Shown: positions 45,864 through 56,250 of the stretch, one piece after another
Position numbering within the stretch: position 1 is the first letter of the stretch
Layout: each line of letters begins with the position of its first letter
From: Adiantum capillus-veneris
Taxonomy: Eukaryota > Streptophyta > Polypodiopsida > Polypodiales > Pteridaceae
NCBI GenBank assembly: GCA_014529385.2
Contig: CM043962.1
Span: forward strand, 50,871,405-50,935,404
DNA length: 64,000 nt
Reading direction: 5' to 3'
Notes under the pieces: model-generated
Seen by the model: the letters and a program-made list of their open reading frames with translations, nothing else
Database searches by the model: none
Told to the model about the DNA's origin: nothing
Program-made: the position numbers and the translations under genes

Positions 45864-46115
45864 AATGCAAGAAAATGAAGCCATAATTGGACTTTGAGCA
45901 TTGTAAGGTGTTATATAGCCTAAGGCAAGCCTGCTAGTCAATTTTGGTCCAATTTGGAGTTGATTAGACTAATCAACACCATCACCAGGTAGTCAGAACA
46001 GATTTCTGACTCATTGAACAGCTTATAGAAGTCCAAATCAAAAAGTAAAAGCAGCTGTAAGCTCAGCACAACAAGGGGAAACAACAGTGCAAAAATCCAG
46101 GCAAAATGCAGCAGG

Positions 46116-46139
46116 AGGCATCCTACGCGTAGGATGTCT
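46116..46139. repeat. 24-bp palindrome, leader copy 4
   Basis: One mismatch in the left arm (AGGCATCC for AGACATCC), 276 bp after copy 3. Confidence 0.95.
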
Positions 46140-46727
46140 ATTGGGGCATATTGCAGGGAAAATTTGACCTGGCCTAGACAGTGGGGTTCTATTTGGCTTA
46201 AGGGTTCCAGAACTTCTTTCAGAAGTAAATTTGGACCTTGATTGCCCATTTGACAAAGCAAAGACTGAATTCAAGCTTTTTCGCGTAAATTGGCCAACAT
46301 CAGAGAAAAGTATTGTTTCAGATTAGCAACCTAATCCGGAACATCAACATTGTATAGAATACAGTAGTGGTTGAGATTAACTCTCCAGTTATACCAATCA
46401 TTACCAAGATAACATCTAGCAGATAAGAGCGTTGATTCAATTGCCGAAATTAAAACTCTTGTGTACAGGTATATTCAGCAACAAAGCAAGAAGTTGTGCA
46501 GAAACTAATCCATTGCCAGGTTAGAGGTTGAACTTGTGATAAGTTGCATTGATAAGTTTGATGAATTTGAGATCAGGAAGATACATTGTTAGGGACCAGA
46601 AAGTGGCAGGTGACCAAGGTAGCGTAGTGTCCACCGAAGAGAGTGTAACTCAGGTAAGGTAGATCTGCTAGCACCAATTATTGAGGAAGGGAGTGATACT
46701 GACACTTCGTCAGACAAATCTTTCTTC

Positions 46728-48245
46728 ATGATGGGGAGCCAACAGCCAGGAGGTTTCACCTATGATGGACCTATGCAAGGAGGAAGCACCTCCCAAAATC
46801 CTTTGAATGATTCCAGGCTTACGGTGATCTTCTTAGAGGGAACAAACTCAAGAGGAGCCCTGGTCTATTCTGACTATCGAGGCCGCAAGTGCATTTGTAT
46901 TGAAGAGAGGACAGCACAAATATTGGAGATAATCCGCGTGTATGATGATGGAGATAGATTCCGAGACGAAAAGGGGAACCACTATTTAATAGTTAGCAAC
47001 CCTGAAGATTACAACAGATATGGAGACAACGTGGCTAAAGGGAAATTGGTTTCAAAAACTCAAGAGCCGCCACCAAACATCGATCGGCACGGAGCTATTT
47101 TCATGTATGATAAGAAAACAATCAGGGTTCCAACTTATAACGAAAATGTGGGAATCTACAAACACGAGAGCGAGGGTATTGTCTCTTACTTTCGCAGTAA
47201 AGAACCATACGTAGACGAACTAAGCAAAGACAAGGTTCTTTACTTATTCTCTTATGAAACTGCTACGGGGAAGGGCATAGTTTTTTTTGATAGATATGGG
47301 CGAGAATACCAACGTATTCTTCCAGAGGAAGTAGAAAGAGCAACAGGTCTAGGAGCATCAGCATATGCCCCTGAGGAAATGCCGAGAGCCGCCCACACCC
47401 CAAGCAAGTCAACGAATCCATTTTCAGATGAGTATGATGCTACATCACATTCCACCAGACCGCAAGCATTCAACAACCAAGACCAACCAGCAAACCAGCC
47501 ATCATTGTAGGCATGGCTTCGACAAAGTGCAAGAATGGAACCAGACCGAAACCGAGACGGTTATCCAGCCGCACGAGGGCTCAGGGATTAGCAAGAACCC
47601 CCACACTACTCAAGGCATCAAGCAGAGAGTAAGCCAAAGACACAAGGGTCGACCGAGCTTGGAGGATCACCCATGGAACGAGTTCGAAGGGAAGGACCAC
47701 CTTCAGCGAGAACTGTTAGAAATTATGGCTTAGGAGTACCGTTGGGCGAGGAACCAGCCGATTACAGAAGGCCTGAGGAGGGGTATAGACTGGGACAGGG
47801 TGATCCAATGATGAGGTTTGTAGACCATCGTAGAATTAGACCTTCTCAAGTGCAAAAATGGGTAAACAGGAAATACACAGGAAACAGAGACCCAAGAGAT
47901 CATGTAGCAGCCTTTATGCGTGTGATTAGAGCCGAAGAGGTGTTAGACTTTCCTACCCAATTCGCAGGGTTTGGACTAACCCTAGAGAATGATGCTGCAA
48001 CTTGGTTTGACTATGTGGAGCGTAGAGACTTTGAGTCGATGAAGGAAGTGTTTGACGAGTTTATTGAGGAATTCTCTTAAAGGGGAATAGCTCATAATAC
48101 CATCTCTCAAATCCATAAATTCAAACAAAAAGATGGAGAATCTATACGGAAGGCAACCCTAAGACTAAAAAGATATGTTAAGTTTTGTCCTGTTGATATT
48201 CATCCAAGGACTGAGGAATGCAGATATCTCTCTAGAAAGACTTAC
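46728..48245 (+). pseudogene. Gag of element D with unusual N-terminal extension, broken
   Basis: Frame 46728-48080 carries TAG stops at 47508 and about 47,589 and a TAA at 48078, then shifts frame twice before 48,248. The first 260 codons form an unfamiliar domain with two similar halves, A-L-V-Y-S-D-Y-R-G-R-K and G-I-V-F-F-D-R-Y-G-R-E. From about 47,810 it is canonical capsid: K-W-V-N-R-K-Y-T-G, D-H-V-A-A-F-M, F-G-L-T-L-E-N-D-A-A-T-W-F-D, F-D-E-F-I-E-E-F. The following G-L-R-N-A-D-I-S-L-E-R-L segment near 48,208 completes the capsid. Gag would build the particle. The start ATG at 46728 is the first in a long open stretch. Confidence 0.75.
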
Positions 48246-48247
48246 AT

Positions 48248-49123
48248 ATGAAGAGGAGCACTACATTGAATGAGTTGACCAAGGAATCTTTGTACCTTGT
48301 GGACAATTGTGCGGTCTACAAAGAAGGGGAGTTCAAGGACCTTGATGACGATTCATCTTCACAGCAAAGTGGGAGCAAGTCCTCCAAGACAACACTGAAA
48401 GGAGAAATAGCGGTAAACCAGGAGCAGCTCATAGATAAAGTGCTAAAAAAGATCAACTTGTATGCCAAACCCCAGGCTAAACAGCCCAAGTGGTGTGCTA
48501 TTGAACAAAAATGGACAAACCATGGGACCAAGGAATGTTACTATAACAAGGGATATGTGAGAGAGAGACCTTATGCTCCCCAAGCTCCTGTAACTTCCCC
48601 TCAAGTTCCACCTATGCCTAGATATCAAGGAGGCAACTTACCAGGACCTGTAGGTGTAGAGAGACCACAACTGGTGTTGGGGCAACAACCACCCCTACCA
48701 GGATTACGACCAGTTGGTGTAAGATACACCCCAACGGTAACTGAATCAGAAGAAAAGGCTTTGGTGCCTATGCATGCATATTATGAGGATCCCAACGGAT
48801 ATGCGGCGAACCCTGTCTATTATCCACCGGAAGAACCCTCGACACCAGAACCATGGAGCATGATAGGAAATCAAGGACCTCCAATTGTTGCACAGGCCGC
48901 AGGAGAAGGAAGATATAGCTTAGATGAACGAACATTGTTGTTCATAGCCAATGGAGGCATGGGCGGACAGAGACAGACTTACCAGCAACGAGGAGCTCAA
49001 GGAGCACCTCAACAACCCAAGGGCCCCTGTTACAAGTGTGGCGGAGACCATTAGCTGAGAGACTGTCCTCATGATGAAATCATTAGAGTCAATGCGTATT
49101 GCCCAGAATGTGGAATTACTCAT
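48248..49123 (+). pseudogene. Gag nucleocapsid region of element D with TAG inside the zinc knuckle
   Basis: Same frame as pol. It contains L-N-E-L-T-K-E-S-L-Y-L-V-D-N, a Pro/Gln-rich linker, then a knuckle C-Y-K-C-G-G-D-H followed by TAG (49052-49054) where an aromatic residue is usual, then R-D-C-P. A second knuckle-like C-P-E-C-G-I-T-H-L-I-P-D-C follows. One base (TGG to TAG) would explain the stop. Apart from it the frame is open from 48,248 to 55,120, so gag and pol are one reading frame. Confidence 0.8.
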
Positions 49124-52100
49124 TTGATTCCCGATTGCCCTAAAAACCCGATTAAAGGAGCAAAAACCACCTTGAACTTGTTGGAAACAGTACCTTCCAG
49201 TGGAGTATCGGAAAATGAAACAATCATACCTGTTCAGGCGGTAACCCAGGCCCAAGCCCAAAGAAGGACGAACGAACCCATAATAGAAGAACCAAAAACA
49301 GATGCCCAAAGTTCAGAAACGAAAAATCAGAGAAGCACTTGGAAGGCAAGAAAGGCGCGTAGGAAAGCCAAGAAAGAACGAGAGCAAACAGCCCTATCCG
49401 ATGAGTTGAAACATACAAAGAACAGATTGGAGCGGTTAGAAGATCTAGCTAGCCTAAGCTCACACACCACAGCAGCCATAGCACCGAAGGAAATAGCTGA
49501 GCCCAAAAGTGTAGGATCAGGAGGATCTGTACTGGCAGACAAGGTAAACGAGCAGCTGGATGCGCTTCTAAAAGCTTATGAAGCTCGACTTAAAAAGAAC
49601 CAGACCCAAGAGCAAAGGTGGATGACATATCCATATGCGGAAATAGAAAAACAAAGGTTGGATATGTGTCAAAAGATGATCGAGGCAGCTCAATCATTGA
49701 TGGAAGACCCGTTGGGAAAACCGGCAAATTGCCATGATGCGCCAGTTCCAACCCCTATCCAACCAACATTAGAGAAACACGCAGAAACAAAGGAAATACT
49801 CACTAATGAATATGAGTCCAGGGGAGAGCCTATCATAGTGCCAAATACCACCGATGAGGCAAGTGACGGGGTCCATCCTAAAATAATGGCAGAAATGGGA
49901 AAGGACGGTAACGGTCTAGATGATCTATGGAAGCAAATCAGAGAGGCCAACGAGGCTAATAGGATGAATGACCACATGAATAGCACGAGAAAAGGAAAGA
50001 ACGTGATCTTACCTCCTCTTGAAGAATTTGAGGCAAGATCACAAATGAACTTTGAGATGCATTCACAAGGGGGAGACCAAGGATCTATTAGTTCGGGGCA
50101 TAGCCAACCAGACTCTTTGAGAACTTTACCCTCTTACCTAGGAGAATATGAAGCTAAGTCGGAAGTGAGAGCAATCCCATCTCAAAGACTTTCTTCTAAC
50201 AAGGTGATGGATTCACAAGGATTGATTGAGCTGTTATCCACCCCGGTGGCATGCACAATCACGTTAGCAGAACTCCTAAGATTAAGGCCAAACATGTGGA
50301 CCACAGTAGAAAAATGCCTAGAGAAATTTGGAGTGAAAGACCCCACCTTGAAACTACAAGAAGGAATCAGGGAATTGGACAGGCCTAACCTAAACACTAG
50401 GCCAGTACCATTGAATAAGGTTGGAGAATATTGTGAGGGAGAAGACGGAAACACGACGCTACCTGTAGAATTCCAAGGAGTAGTTTCCAAAGCCATTCTT
50501 GACAGTGGAGCGGGAGTAGCTATCGCCACAAAGGAAATCTGGAAAAAATGGGGAAAACCAGCTCTGAGGGCTACCAAAATGAAGCTGCAGTTGGCAGATG
50601 GTTTCATGGAGAAGCCTCTTGGACTCTTGGAAAAAGTAATTGTCACTTCATGCGGGATCGAGTACGAGCATACATTTGCAATAGTCGATTTCGGCAAAAA
50701 GAACAATTATGAGATAATCTTGGGACGACCATTTATGCGACAACTGAAGATGGTCCAAGATTGGGGTTATGACCACATATACCTCAGACATGGCGAGACG
50801 ACTACTAAAATACAACTGAAAGACCATAGTTACAAAGATGTAAACCAAACACCGGTGGAAGAGTTTGATTCGGCTACAATAGCAGGATCAGAACTACCAG
50901 CATGGTTGGGGCAACCAAAAGAGCTATGGATGTGCGGAGCTTCACATTGTGGAAGCTTAAGGAAAGAGGAATGCGTCTTAGAAAGAGCAATTGAGGACAA
51001 AGAGTATATTGTGGAACCTTTCCCTGAAGATGCCTTGGAGCCTCTAGAATGGGAACACATACTGGCAACATTAGATGTCTGTACCATTACCGACAGTCCA
51101 ACAACAAAATTTTGCGATAAGGATGGTTACGATGTGCTACCCTATTACATGGTAAGCGTGGTGCCAGAAGGAGAGGTGGTAGAACCTCCAGAACAAGAAG
51201 ATTTTTACAACTCTTCTGAACAATTGGAACAAAATGATGAGGCAGATAATGAGTGTTCGCACACCTCCAGTGAGAGTGGGAATGAAGCCGAGAATATCAA
51301 GTTTTATGATTTTGCTAATCAACACCCTAGACGCCAAGAATGCTATAAGAGGAAAAGAGCCAGAAATAAAGCGAGAGAGAACCTGATGCCCGGGATAAAA
51401 GGTAAAACTCACTATTTGATGCTTGTAAAATCAGAGGATTGTGTGAAAGATCAAATATCAGGGAAATTCTCAGAAAATCAAAAAGAACGAACGCGAGAAG
51501 AAATAAAACAGGAAAGAAAAGCTAGGGCTGAAACAAAATCACAAAAATCTGAAAAATCAAAAAAAGAACCAACAAAAGACCAAGAGTGGACCAAATTGGA
51601 GCGTAAACAGAAATACCAAGAACTGAAACAGTCTTTGAGGGAGATATGGACTACCGAAGAGGATAGTGATGGTAAAGGGGAGTCAGAAAAGGGAAACATG
51701 AACATACCACCTCACTATAGGAAATTTACTATCCAAGATAGAAAGATCATCATGACACCACCAATCAGGGAGAGAACCAACCAAGAATCTTACGATGGGC
51801 CTGAAAATGCAAAAAGAATAGACCTCGCAAAACCAGGTGAAAAGCCTCAGCCGGTCTATATAGCTAATGATTTGTATCTTCACCCGCTTTTAGAGCCTGA
51901 GGAGGAAGCACAGCTAACACAACTTCTCACGAAATATAAAGATGTGTTTGCTTGGTCCTATAAAGATCTGAAAGGAGTTGATCCATTGATATGCCAACAT
52001 ACAATTCCTTTAAAATCGGATGCAAAACCTAGCAAACAACATCCTTATACATATAATGACACATTTGCCAAGCGAATCAAAGAAGAGATTGATAAGCTGA

Positions 52101-55100
52101 TGGACGCAGAGTTCATCTATGAAATTGAACATACAGATTGGGTTTCACCCATTGTGGTAGTTCCCAAGAAGAATGGAAAACTGGGAGTGTGTGTAAACCT
52201 CAAAAAGGTGAATGCGGCAACCATAAGGGATAATTATCCCTTGCCAATTACAGAACATGTCCTTGAGCGAGTGGCCGGGGAACGGGCTTATTCCTTTTTG
52301 GATGGGTTTTCAGGATACAACCAATTGGCAATAGCAAGGGAGGATCAACACAAAACAGCTTTTGCCACAGAATGGGGGATTTATGCATATCGAGTTATGC
52401 CATTTGGCTTAACAAATGCACCAGCCACTTTCCAGAGGTTAATGACTCACGCTTTCAAGGAATACCTAAGAATTGTCTTAGAAATTTACATGGATGACAT
52501 GTGTGTACACTCTCTTCTGCGAGAGCAACATATTGACCATTTGCAAAAGGTCTTTGAAAAGTGCAGAACATATCGAATCTGCCTAAACCCGAAAAAGTGT
52601 GTATTTATGGTTAAGCAAGGACGAATCTTAGGACACATAGTCTCAAGAAATGGCATAACCACAGACCTAGACAAAGTCAAAGTCATTGTAGACCTGCCCA
52701 GGCCTACTAATGCAAAACAAGTGCAATCCTTTATGGGGCACTGTGGATATTATCGAAGATTCATTTACATGTATGCGGTTATCGCACAACCTCTGTATCG
52801 TTTGCTAGTCAATTTCGAATGGACCAATGAGTGTGAAACTTCATTCCAAAGGCTGAAGGAAAACCTTATATCCGCACCTGTGCTAAAGGCACCAGATTGG
52901 GACAAGATATTCCATGTGCACATTGATGCTTCAGCATATGCCATTGGAAGCATTCTAGCTCAACTCGGAGACGGAACAATGGATTTTCCAGTTTGCTATG
53001 CGAGCCGACAGTTAAACAGTGCAGAAAAGAACTACACAACCACCAAGAGGGAAGGGTTAGGAATGATTTATGCTGTAAAGAAATTTCGGCATTATTTGCT
53101 TGCAAACAAATTTGTGTTATTCACGGATCATCAAGCTCTTTTATACCTAGTAAATAAACCTTGCAACACAGGGAGGATCGTACGTTGGTTTATTATATTG
53201 CTAGAATTTGACTTCACAGTGGTGGTCAAAAAAGGGAAAACTCATCTGCGAGCTGATCATCTTTCAAGAATACACAACGGGGAAGCTCCTCAAGGGGTAG
53301 ATGATGACATACCAGATGCTTATCTTTTCAACATTGAAATGGTACCCAAATGGTCTCAGGAAATAGTTAGCATTCTCTCCTTTGGAAGTGAGTTTGATAA
53401 TACAGGATGTAGATCCAAACAGCGAACAATTCGACAAACAAAAAACTTCCAATTGATAGCAGCACGACTGTATCATCTTGAATCTAACCTAATCCTACGA
53501 TTATGTATAAATCCGGAAGAATTCGAGTGCTACCTGGAAGAGGCACATGTCCAGGGTTGTGCATTTCATTGTTCGACAATAAAAACACACCAGAGACTGA
53601 AACAATTAGGGGTTTATTGGCCAACTATGTATGCGGATACACATTCTTATGTTACCAATTGTACAGTATGTAGTGCCAAACGACCAGTGGATCACGCAAC
53701 TTTGTTTCGGGTGAACATAGCACCTGCATGGAGTCAATACATCATTGACTTCCTAACCAATAGAACATTCCCTGAGAACATTACAAGAGCACGGGAGAAA
53801 GCTATAGAGCTGGAAGCTCGTGACTTTCAGTTAATTGGAAATCAACTCTATAAACGGGGAAAGGACAACCAACTTAGAATATGTGCAAGTGAAAGCGAAT
53901 ACCTGCTGATTCTAGAACATGCACATAGCGGAGTAAGTGGAGGCCATTTTTCGGGCGATAAGACGGCAAAAATTGTCTTAACCGCTGGAATTTGGTGGCC
54001 TACATTGCACATGGATGCCGAAGAGTTTGTCAAATGTTGTGATGCATGTCAACGCACCAAGGTACCAATCAAAAGAGATGAGATGCCATTAAGGCCAATG
54101 ATGGGGGCAAGGGCATTTTCAAAGTGGGACATTGATTTTGTGGGACCTATATCACCCCCTGCATATCGCACCCATACCCAATATATCATTGTGGCTACGG
54201 ACTATCTCACAAAATGGGTCGAAGCCAAAGCAACACAAAAAGCTGATGCACGCACCACGACTCAATTTTTGTATGAGCATGTTTTTGTACGTTATGGGTT
54301 ACCAATAGAAATTGTCAGTGACCGTGGAACACACTTCCTCAATGAAGTCATTGAATATCTACTAGAGGATTTCATGGTCATACATAGAAAATCAGCACCA
54401 TACCATCCACAGGCCAACGGGCAAGCTGAGGCCACAAATAAAACACTATGTACGGTTCTCACTAAAATAGTGTCAAATTCAAGGACCGATTGGGATCAGC
54501 AGCTACACTCAACACTATGGGCATACAGGGTAGCTTACAAAACATCCATAGGAACAACACCATACAACATGGTGTTTGGGCTAAATGCTATACTACCCAT
54601 AGAGTTTTTAATCCCAACTCTAAGAGTAGCAACAAGCTTGGAATGGACAGGGCATGAACTCTCTTCAAGAATTAATGATCTTGAAAAGCTAGATGAACTT
54701 CGCTTACGAGCTGTCGCTTCGATCTATGCTAAAAAGAGAAGACAAAAGGAATTTTTTGACAAACATGTGCGTACCAAAGAGTTTAAAATAGGTGATTACG
54801 TACTTGTTTATACCTTGAAGCAACATGCCAAGAAACTTAAAAAGCGAGGGATGGGACCATTTGTGATTCATGACATATCACAAAGTGGGGCTGTCAAGCT
54901 TGCTACATTAGCAGGTGAAGAAATGCCAAACTGGATTAGTGGGTGTCGACTAAGGAGATATCACCTACCACTCACACAGGAGATGCTACAACAAATTCAT
55001 CAAGGAAAGCAAAGAATGAAGGAAAAAGAGAGAGTACGGGAGGAAGCTCAAACCGAAGCACAAAAACGCATTGCAAAAAGACGGCTTTTGCGACACAACA

Positions 55101-55120
55101 ACAACGTAAACCACCATTGA
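49124..55120 (+). CDS. Pol of element D (protease, RT, RNase H, integrase), open
   Basis: 1,998 codons without a stop. After a Lys/Glu-rich linker come protease (A-I-L-D-S-G-A-G, residue about 459, and I-I-L-G-R-P-F, about 531), a second charged linker with Glu/Lys repeats (about 770-880), RT (K-D-V-F-A-W-S, about 937; Y-M-D-D at about 1122, both Asp present) and RNase H (H-I-D-A-S-A-Y-A-I-G-S, about 1265; F-T-D-H-Q-A-L). Two zinc modules follow at about 1406-1520 and 1536-1645. The integrase core then has D-I-D-F-V-G-P (1669), V-S-D-R-G-T-H-F (about 1731) and N-G-Q-A-E-A-T-N-K-T (about 1768), ending in a G-P-F-V-I tail. All catalytic residues are intact. Real translation would start upstream in gag. 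The duplicated zinc module is not seen in B. Confidence 0.9.
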   Translation: MIPDCPKNPIKGAKTTLNLLETVPSSGVSENETIIPVQAVTQAQAQRRTNEPIIEEPKTDAQSSETKNQRSTWKARKARRKAKKEREQTALSDELKHTKNRLERLEDLASLSSHTTAAIAPKEIAEPKSVGSGGSVLADKVNEQLDALLKAYEARLKKNQTQEQRWMTYPYAEIEKQRLDMCQKMIEAAQSLMEDPLGKPANCHDAPVPTPIQPTLEKHAETKEILTNEYESRGEPIIVPNTTDEASDGVHPKIMAEMGKDGNGLDDLWKQIREANEANRMNDHMNSTRKGKNVILPPLEEFEARSQMNFEMHSQGGDQGSISSGHSQPDSLRTLPSYLGEYEAKSEVRAIPSQRLSSNKVMDSQGLIELLSTPVACTITLAELLRLRPNMWTTVEKCLEKFGVKDPTLKLQEGIRELDRPNLNTRPVPLNKVGEYCEGEDGNTTLPVEFQGVVSKAILDSGAGVAIATKEIWKKWGKPALRATKMKLQLADGFMEKPLGLLEKVIVTSCGIEYEHTFAIVDFGKKNNYEIILGRPFMRQLKMVQDWGYDHIYLRHGETTTKIQLKDHSYKDVNQTPVEEFDSATIAGSELPAWLGQPKELWMCGASHCGSLRKEECVLERAIEDKEYIVEPFPEDALEPLEWEHILATLDVCTITDSPTTKFCDKDGYDVLPYYMVSVVPEGEVVEPPEQEDFYNSSEQLEQNDEADNECSHTSSESGNEAENIKFYDFANQHPRRQECYKRKRARNKARENLMPGIKGKTHYLMLVKSEDCVKDQISGKFSENQKERTREEIKQERKARAETKSQKSEKSKKEPTKDQEWTKLERKQKYQELKQSLREIWTTEEDSDGKGESEKGNMNIPPHYRKFTIQDRKIIMTPPIRERTNQESYDGPENAKRIDLAKPGEKPQPVYIANDLYLHPLLEPEEEAQLTQLLTKYKDVFAWSYKDLKGVDPLICQHTIPLKSDAKPSKQHPYTYNDTFAKRIKEEIDKLMDAEFIYEIEHTDWVSPIVVVPKKNGKLGVCVNLKKVNAATIRDNYPLPITEHVLERVAGERAYSFLDGFSGYNQLAIAREDQHKTAFATEWGIYAYRVMPFGLTNAPATFQRLMTHAFKEYLRIVLEIYMDDMCVHSLLREQHIDHLQKVFEKCRTYRICLNPKKCVFMVKQGRILGHIVSRNGITTDLDKVKVIVDLPRPTNAKQVQSFMGHCGYYRRFIYMYAVIAQPLYRLLVNFEWTNECETSFQRLKENLISAPVLKAPDWDKIFHVHIDASAYAIGSILAQLGDGTMDFPVCYASRQLNSAEKNYTTTKREGLGMIYAVKKFRHYLLANKFVLFTDHQALLYLVNKPCNTGRIVRWFIILLEFDFTVVVKKGKTHLRADHLSRIHNGEAPQGVDDDIPDAYLFNIEMVPKWSQEIVSILSFGSEFDNTGCRSKQRTIRQTKNFQLIAARLYHLESNLILRLCINPEEFECYLEEAHVQGCAFHCSTIKTHQRLKQLGVYWPTMYADTHSYVTNCTVCSAKRPVDHATLFRVNIAPAWSQYIIDFLTNRTFPENITRAREKAIELEARDFQLIGNQLYKRGKDNQLRICASESEYLLILEHAHSGVSGGHFSGDKTAKIVLTAGIWWPTLHMDAEEFVKCCDACQRTKVPIKRDEMPLRPMMGARAFSKWDIDFVGPISPPAYRTHTQYIIVATDYLTKWVEAKATQKADARTTTQFLYEHVFVRYGLPIEIVSDRGTHFLNEVIEYLLEDFMVIHRKSAPYHPQANGQAEATNKTLCTVLTKIVSNSRTDWDQQLHSTLWAYRVAYKTSIGTTPYNMVFGLNAILPIEFLIPTLRVATSLEWTGHELSSRINDLEKLDELRLRAVASIYAKKRRQKEFFDKHVRTKEFKIGDYVLVYTLKQHAKKLKKRGMGPFVIHDISQSGAVKLATLAGEEMPNWISGCRLRRYHLPLTQEMLQQIHQGKQRMKEKERVREEAQTEAQKRIAKRRLLRHNNNVNHH

Positions 55121-55506
55121 GAATCAATGCCATTCCATTGATGGACTTGGAGGAGGAAACAGTAGAGCCAATAATTACCGTCAAGGTGGGCAACAATCAA
55201 GTTGAATCAACAGCCTTGCTCGATTCGGGTGCTCGAGCAAATTTGATCTCTTACGGATTATACCAACAGCTCCAAGTCACAGATCAACTTCATCCTACTC
55301 CCCAAGTGCTGGAAAGTAGCACATCACATCCATTGAAAACATTAGGGTGGATTATATTGCATATACAGTTACATCAATATATTTACCCACACAAATTCTA
55401 CGTGGTGACAGATGAAAGCACACAACAACCAATGATGCTAGGGCAACCTTGGCAAAAAGCATACAATGTCCAGATAGATTGGAAAGCACAGGCGGTCACA
55501 ATCTAG
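54943..55506 (+). CDS. Second retropepsin-like frame of element D, overlapping the end of pol
   Basis: Lies in the -1 frame relative to pol with a 178-nt overlap, then runs past the pol stop. It holds E-P-I-I-T-V-K-V-G, S-T-A-L-L-D-S-G-A-R-A-N-L-I-S (catalytic D-S-G, Asp codon at 55222), L-G-W-I-I-L-H-I and M-M-L-G-Q-P-W, the flap-to-end order of a retropepsin fold. It is distinct in sequence from the pol protease of the same element. It could be expressed by frameshifting or from a spliced RNA; I saw no convincing slippery heptamer. The frame continues after one TAG (55504) into the basic tail listed next. Identification as protease-like is fairly sure, activity unknown. Confidence 0.7.
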   Translation: MSTKEISPTTHTGDATTNSSRKAKNEGKRESTGGSSNRSTKTHCKKTAFATQQQRKPPLRINAIPLMDLEEETVEPIITVKVGNNQVESTALLDSGARANLISYGLYQQLQVTDQLHPTPQVLESSTSHPLKTLGWIILHIQLHQYIYPHKFYVVTDESTQQPMMLGQPWQKAYNVQIDWKAQAVTI

Positions 55507-56250
55507 CACGAACACGAACAGCAGGTGATAGCTTTTGCTCAAAAGGACCATCAGGATCAAATGCAAGCCATGCAATCACTGGCAACAAAGACAAAAGAAC
55601 AAATACCCTCAAAGATCAACATGAAACTTGAGACCAACAACCAAGTAAAGGCCAACCATGCTAATCACAGACAGCTGAATTCACCGGCTACACTGCAAAA
55701 ATCTAGGCTACCAAAACAAGCTAAACAAGTATGGCTGCGAAAGGATAGAAAGGCCATGGAAGGAAAAACACAATGTCACAACCGGATTCCAACAAAGCAG
55801 ACGGTGAAACCCAAAACCAAGGTAACCAAGCAGATATGGATTCCAAAGAAAATGCTTAGCCAAAACCCAAATGTCACTCACATTTGGATACCAAAGCAAA
55901 AGACAAAGGAAATACCTACGGTACAAGCAACAATGGAAAGCATATATTTGCAGGTCAACAGGGAGAACGGATATAAGTGGGGGCCGCTAACAGACAAATC
56001 AGTGGCAAACAAGAAAGGGCCAAACCATCTACAAAAGTTGGCAGCACCAAACTACCAATGGAAAGCCAAGGCCATACGGCCCATAGCTATCACATCCCAA
56101 CCGATTCTATCCTCACAAACAGCTACGACTCCATCAACAGTGTCGGCAAAGCGTTTGCCTCTTGCCAAAAAGGCAATTAAACAAAGAGCAGTAGAGTTAC
56201 AACTGCTACTTACAAAGAAAGCAGGAAGCCTCGACGGCGAATGCCAATAA
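55507..56250 (+). pseudogene. Basic tail of the second protease frame
   Basis: Same frame as the preceding entry after a TAG. Rich in Lys, Gln and Thr with a repeated short motif: K-Q-V-W-L-R-K, K-Q-I-W-I-P-K and T-H-I-W-I-P-K, about 25-30 residues apart. It may bind nucleic acid. No domain recognised. Confidence 0.5.

Larger units (their letters stand above)
44752..46727 (+). other. Leader of element D
   Basis: About 2 kb without a gene. It holds four copies of the 24-bp palindrome (listed separately) and a decayed single-arm copy at 45433-45443. Confidence 0.7.

Noticed and set aside
49052-49054. TAG in the zinc knuckle of D as a programmed readthrough site
   Set aside because: It replaces a conserved aromatic position within the knuckle, so a simple TGG to TAG mutation explains it better.
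50182-50706. Minus-strand frames under element D pol, and similar long antisense frames elsewhere
   Set aside because: Shadows of the strongly coding + strand, with no domain of their own.
55060-55100. A -1 frameshift slippery heptamer between pol and the second protease frame
   Set aside because: The A-rich strings near the pol end do not fit X-XXY-YYZ in the pol frame. Expression mode is left open.
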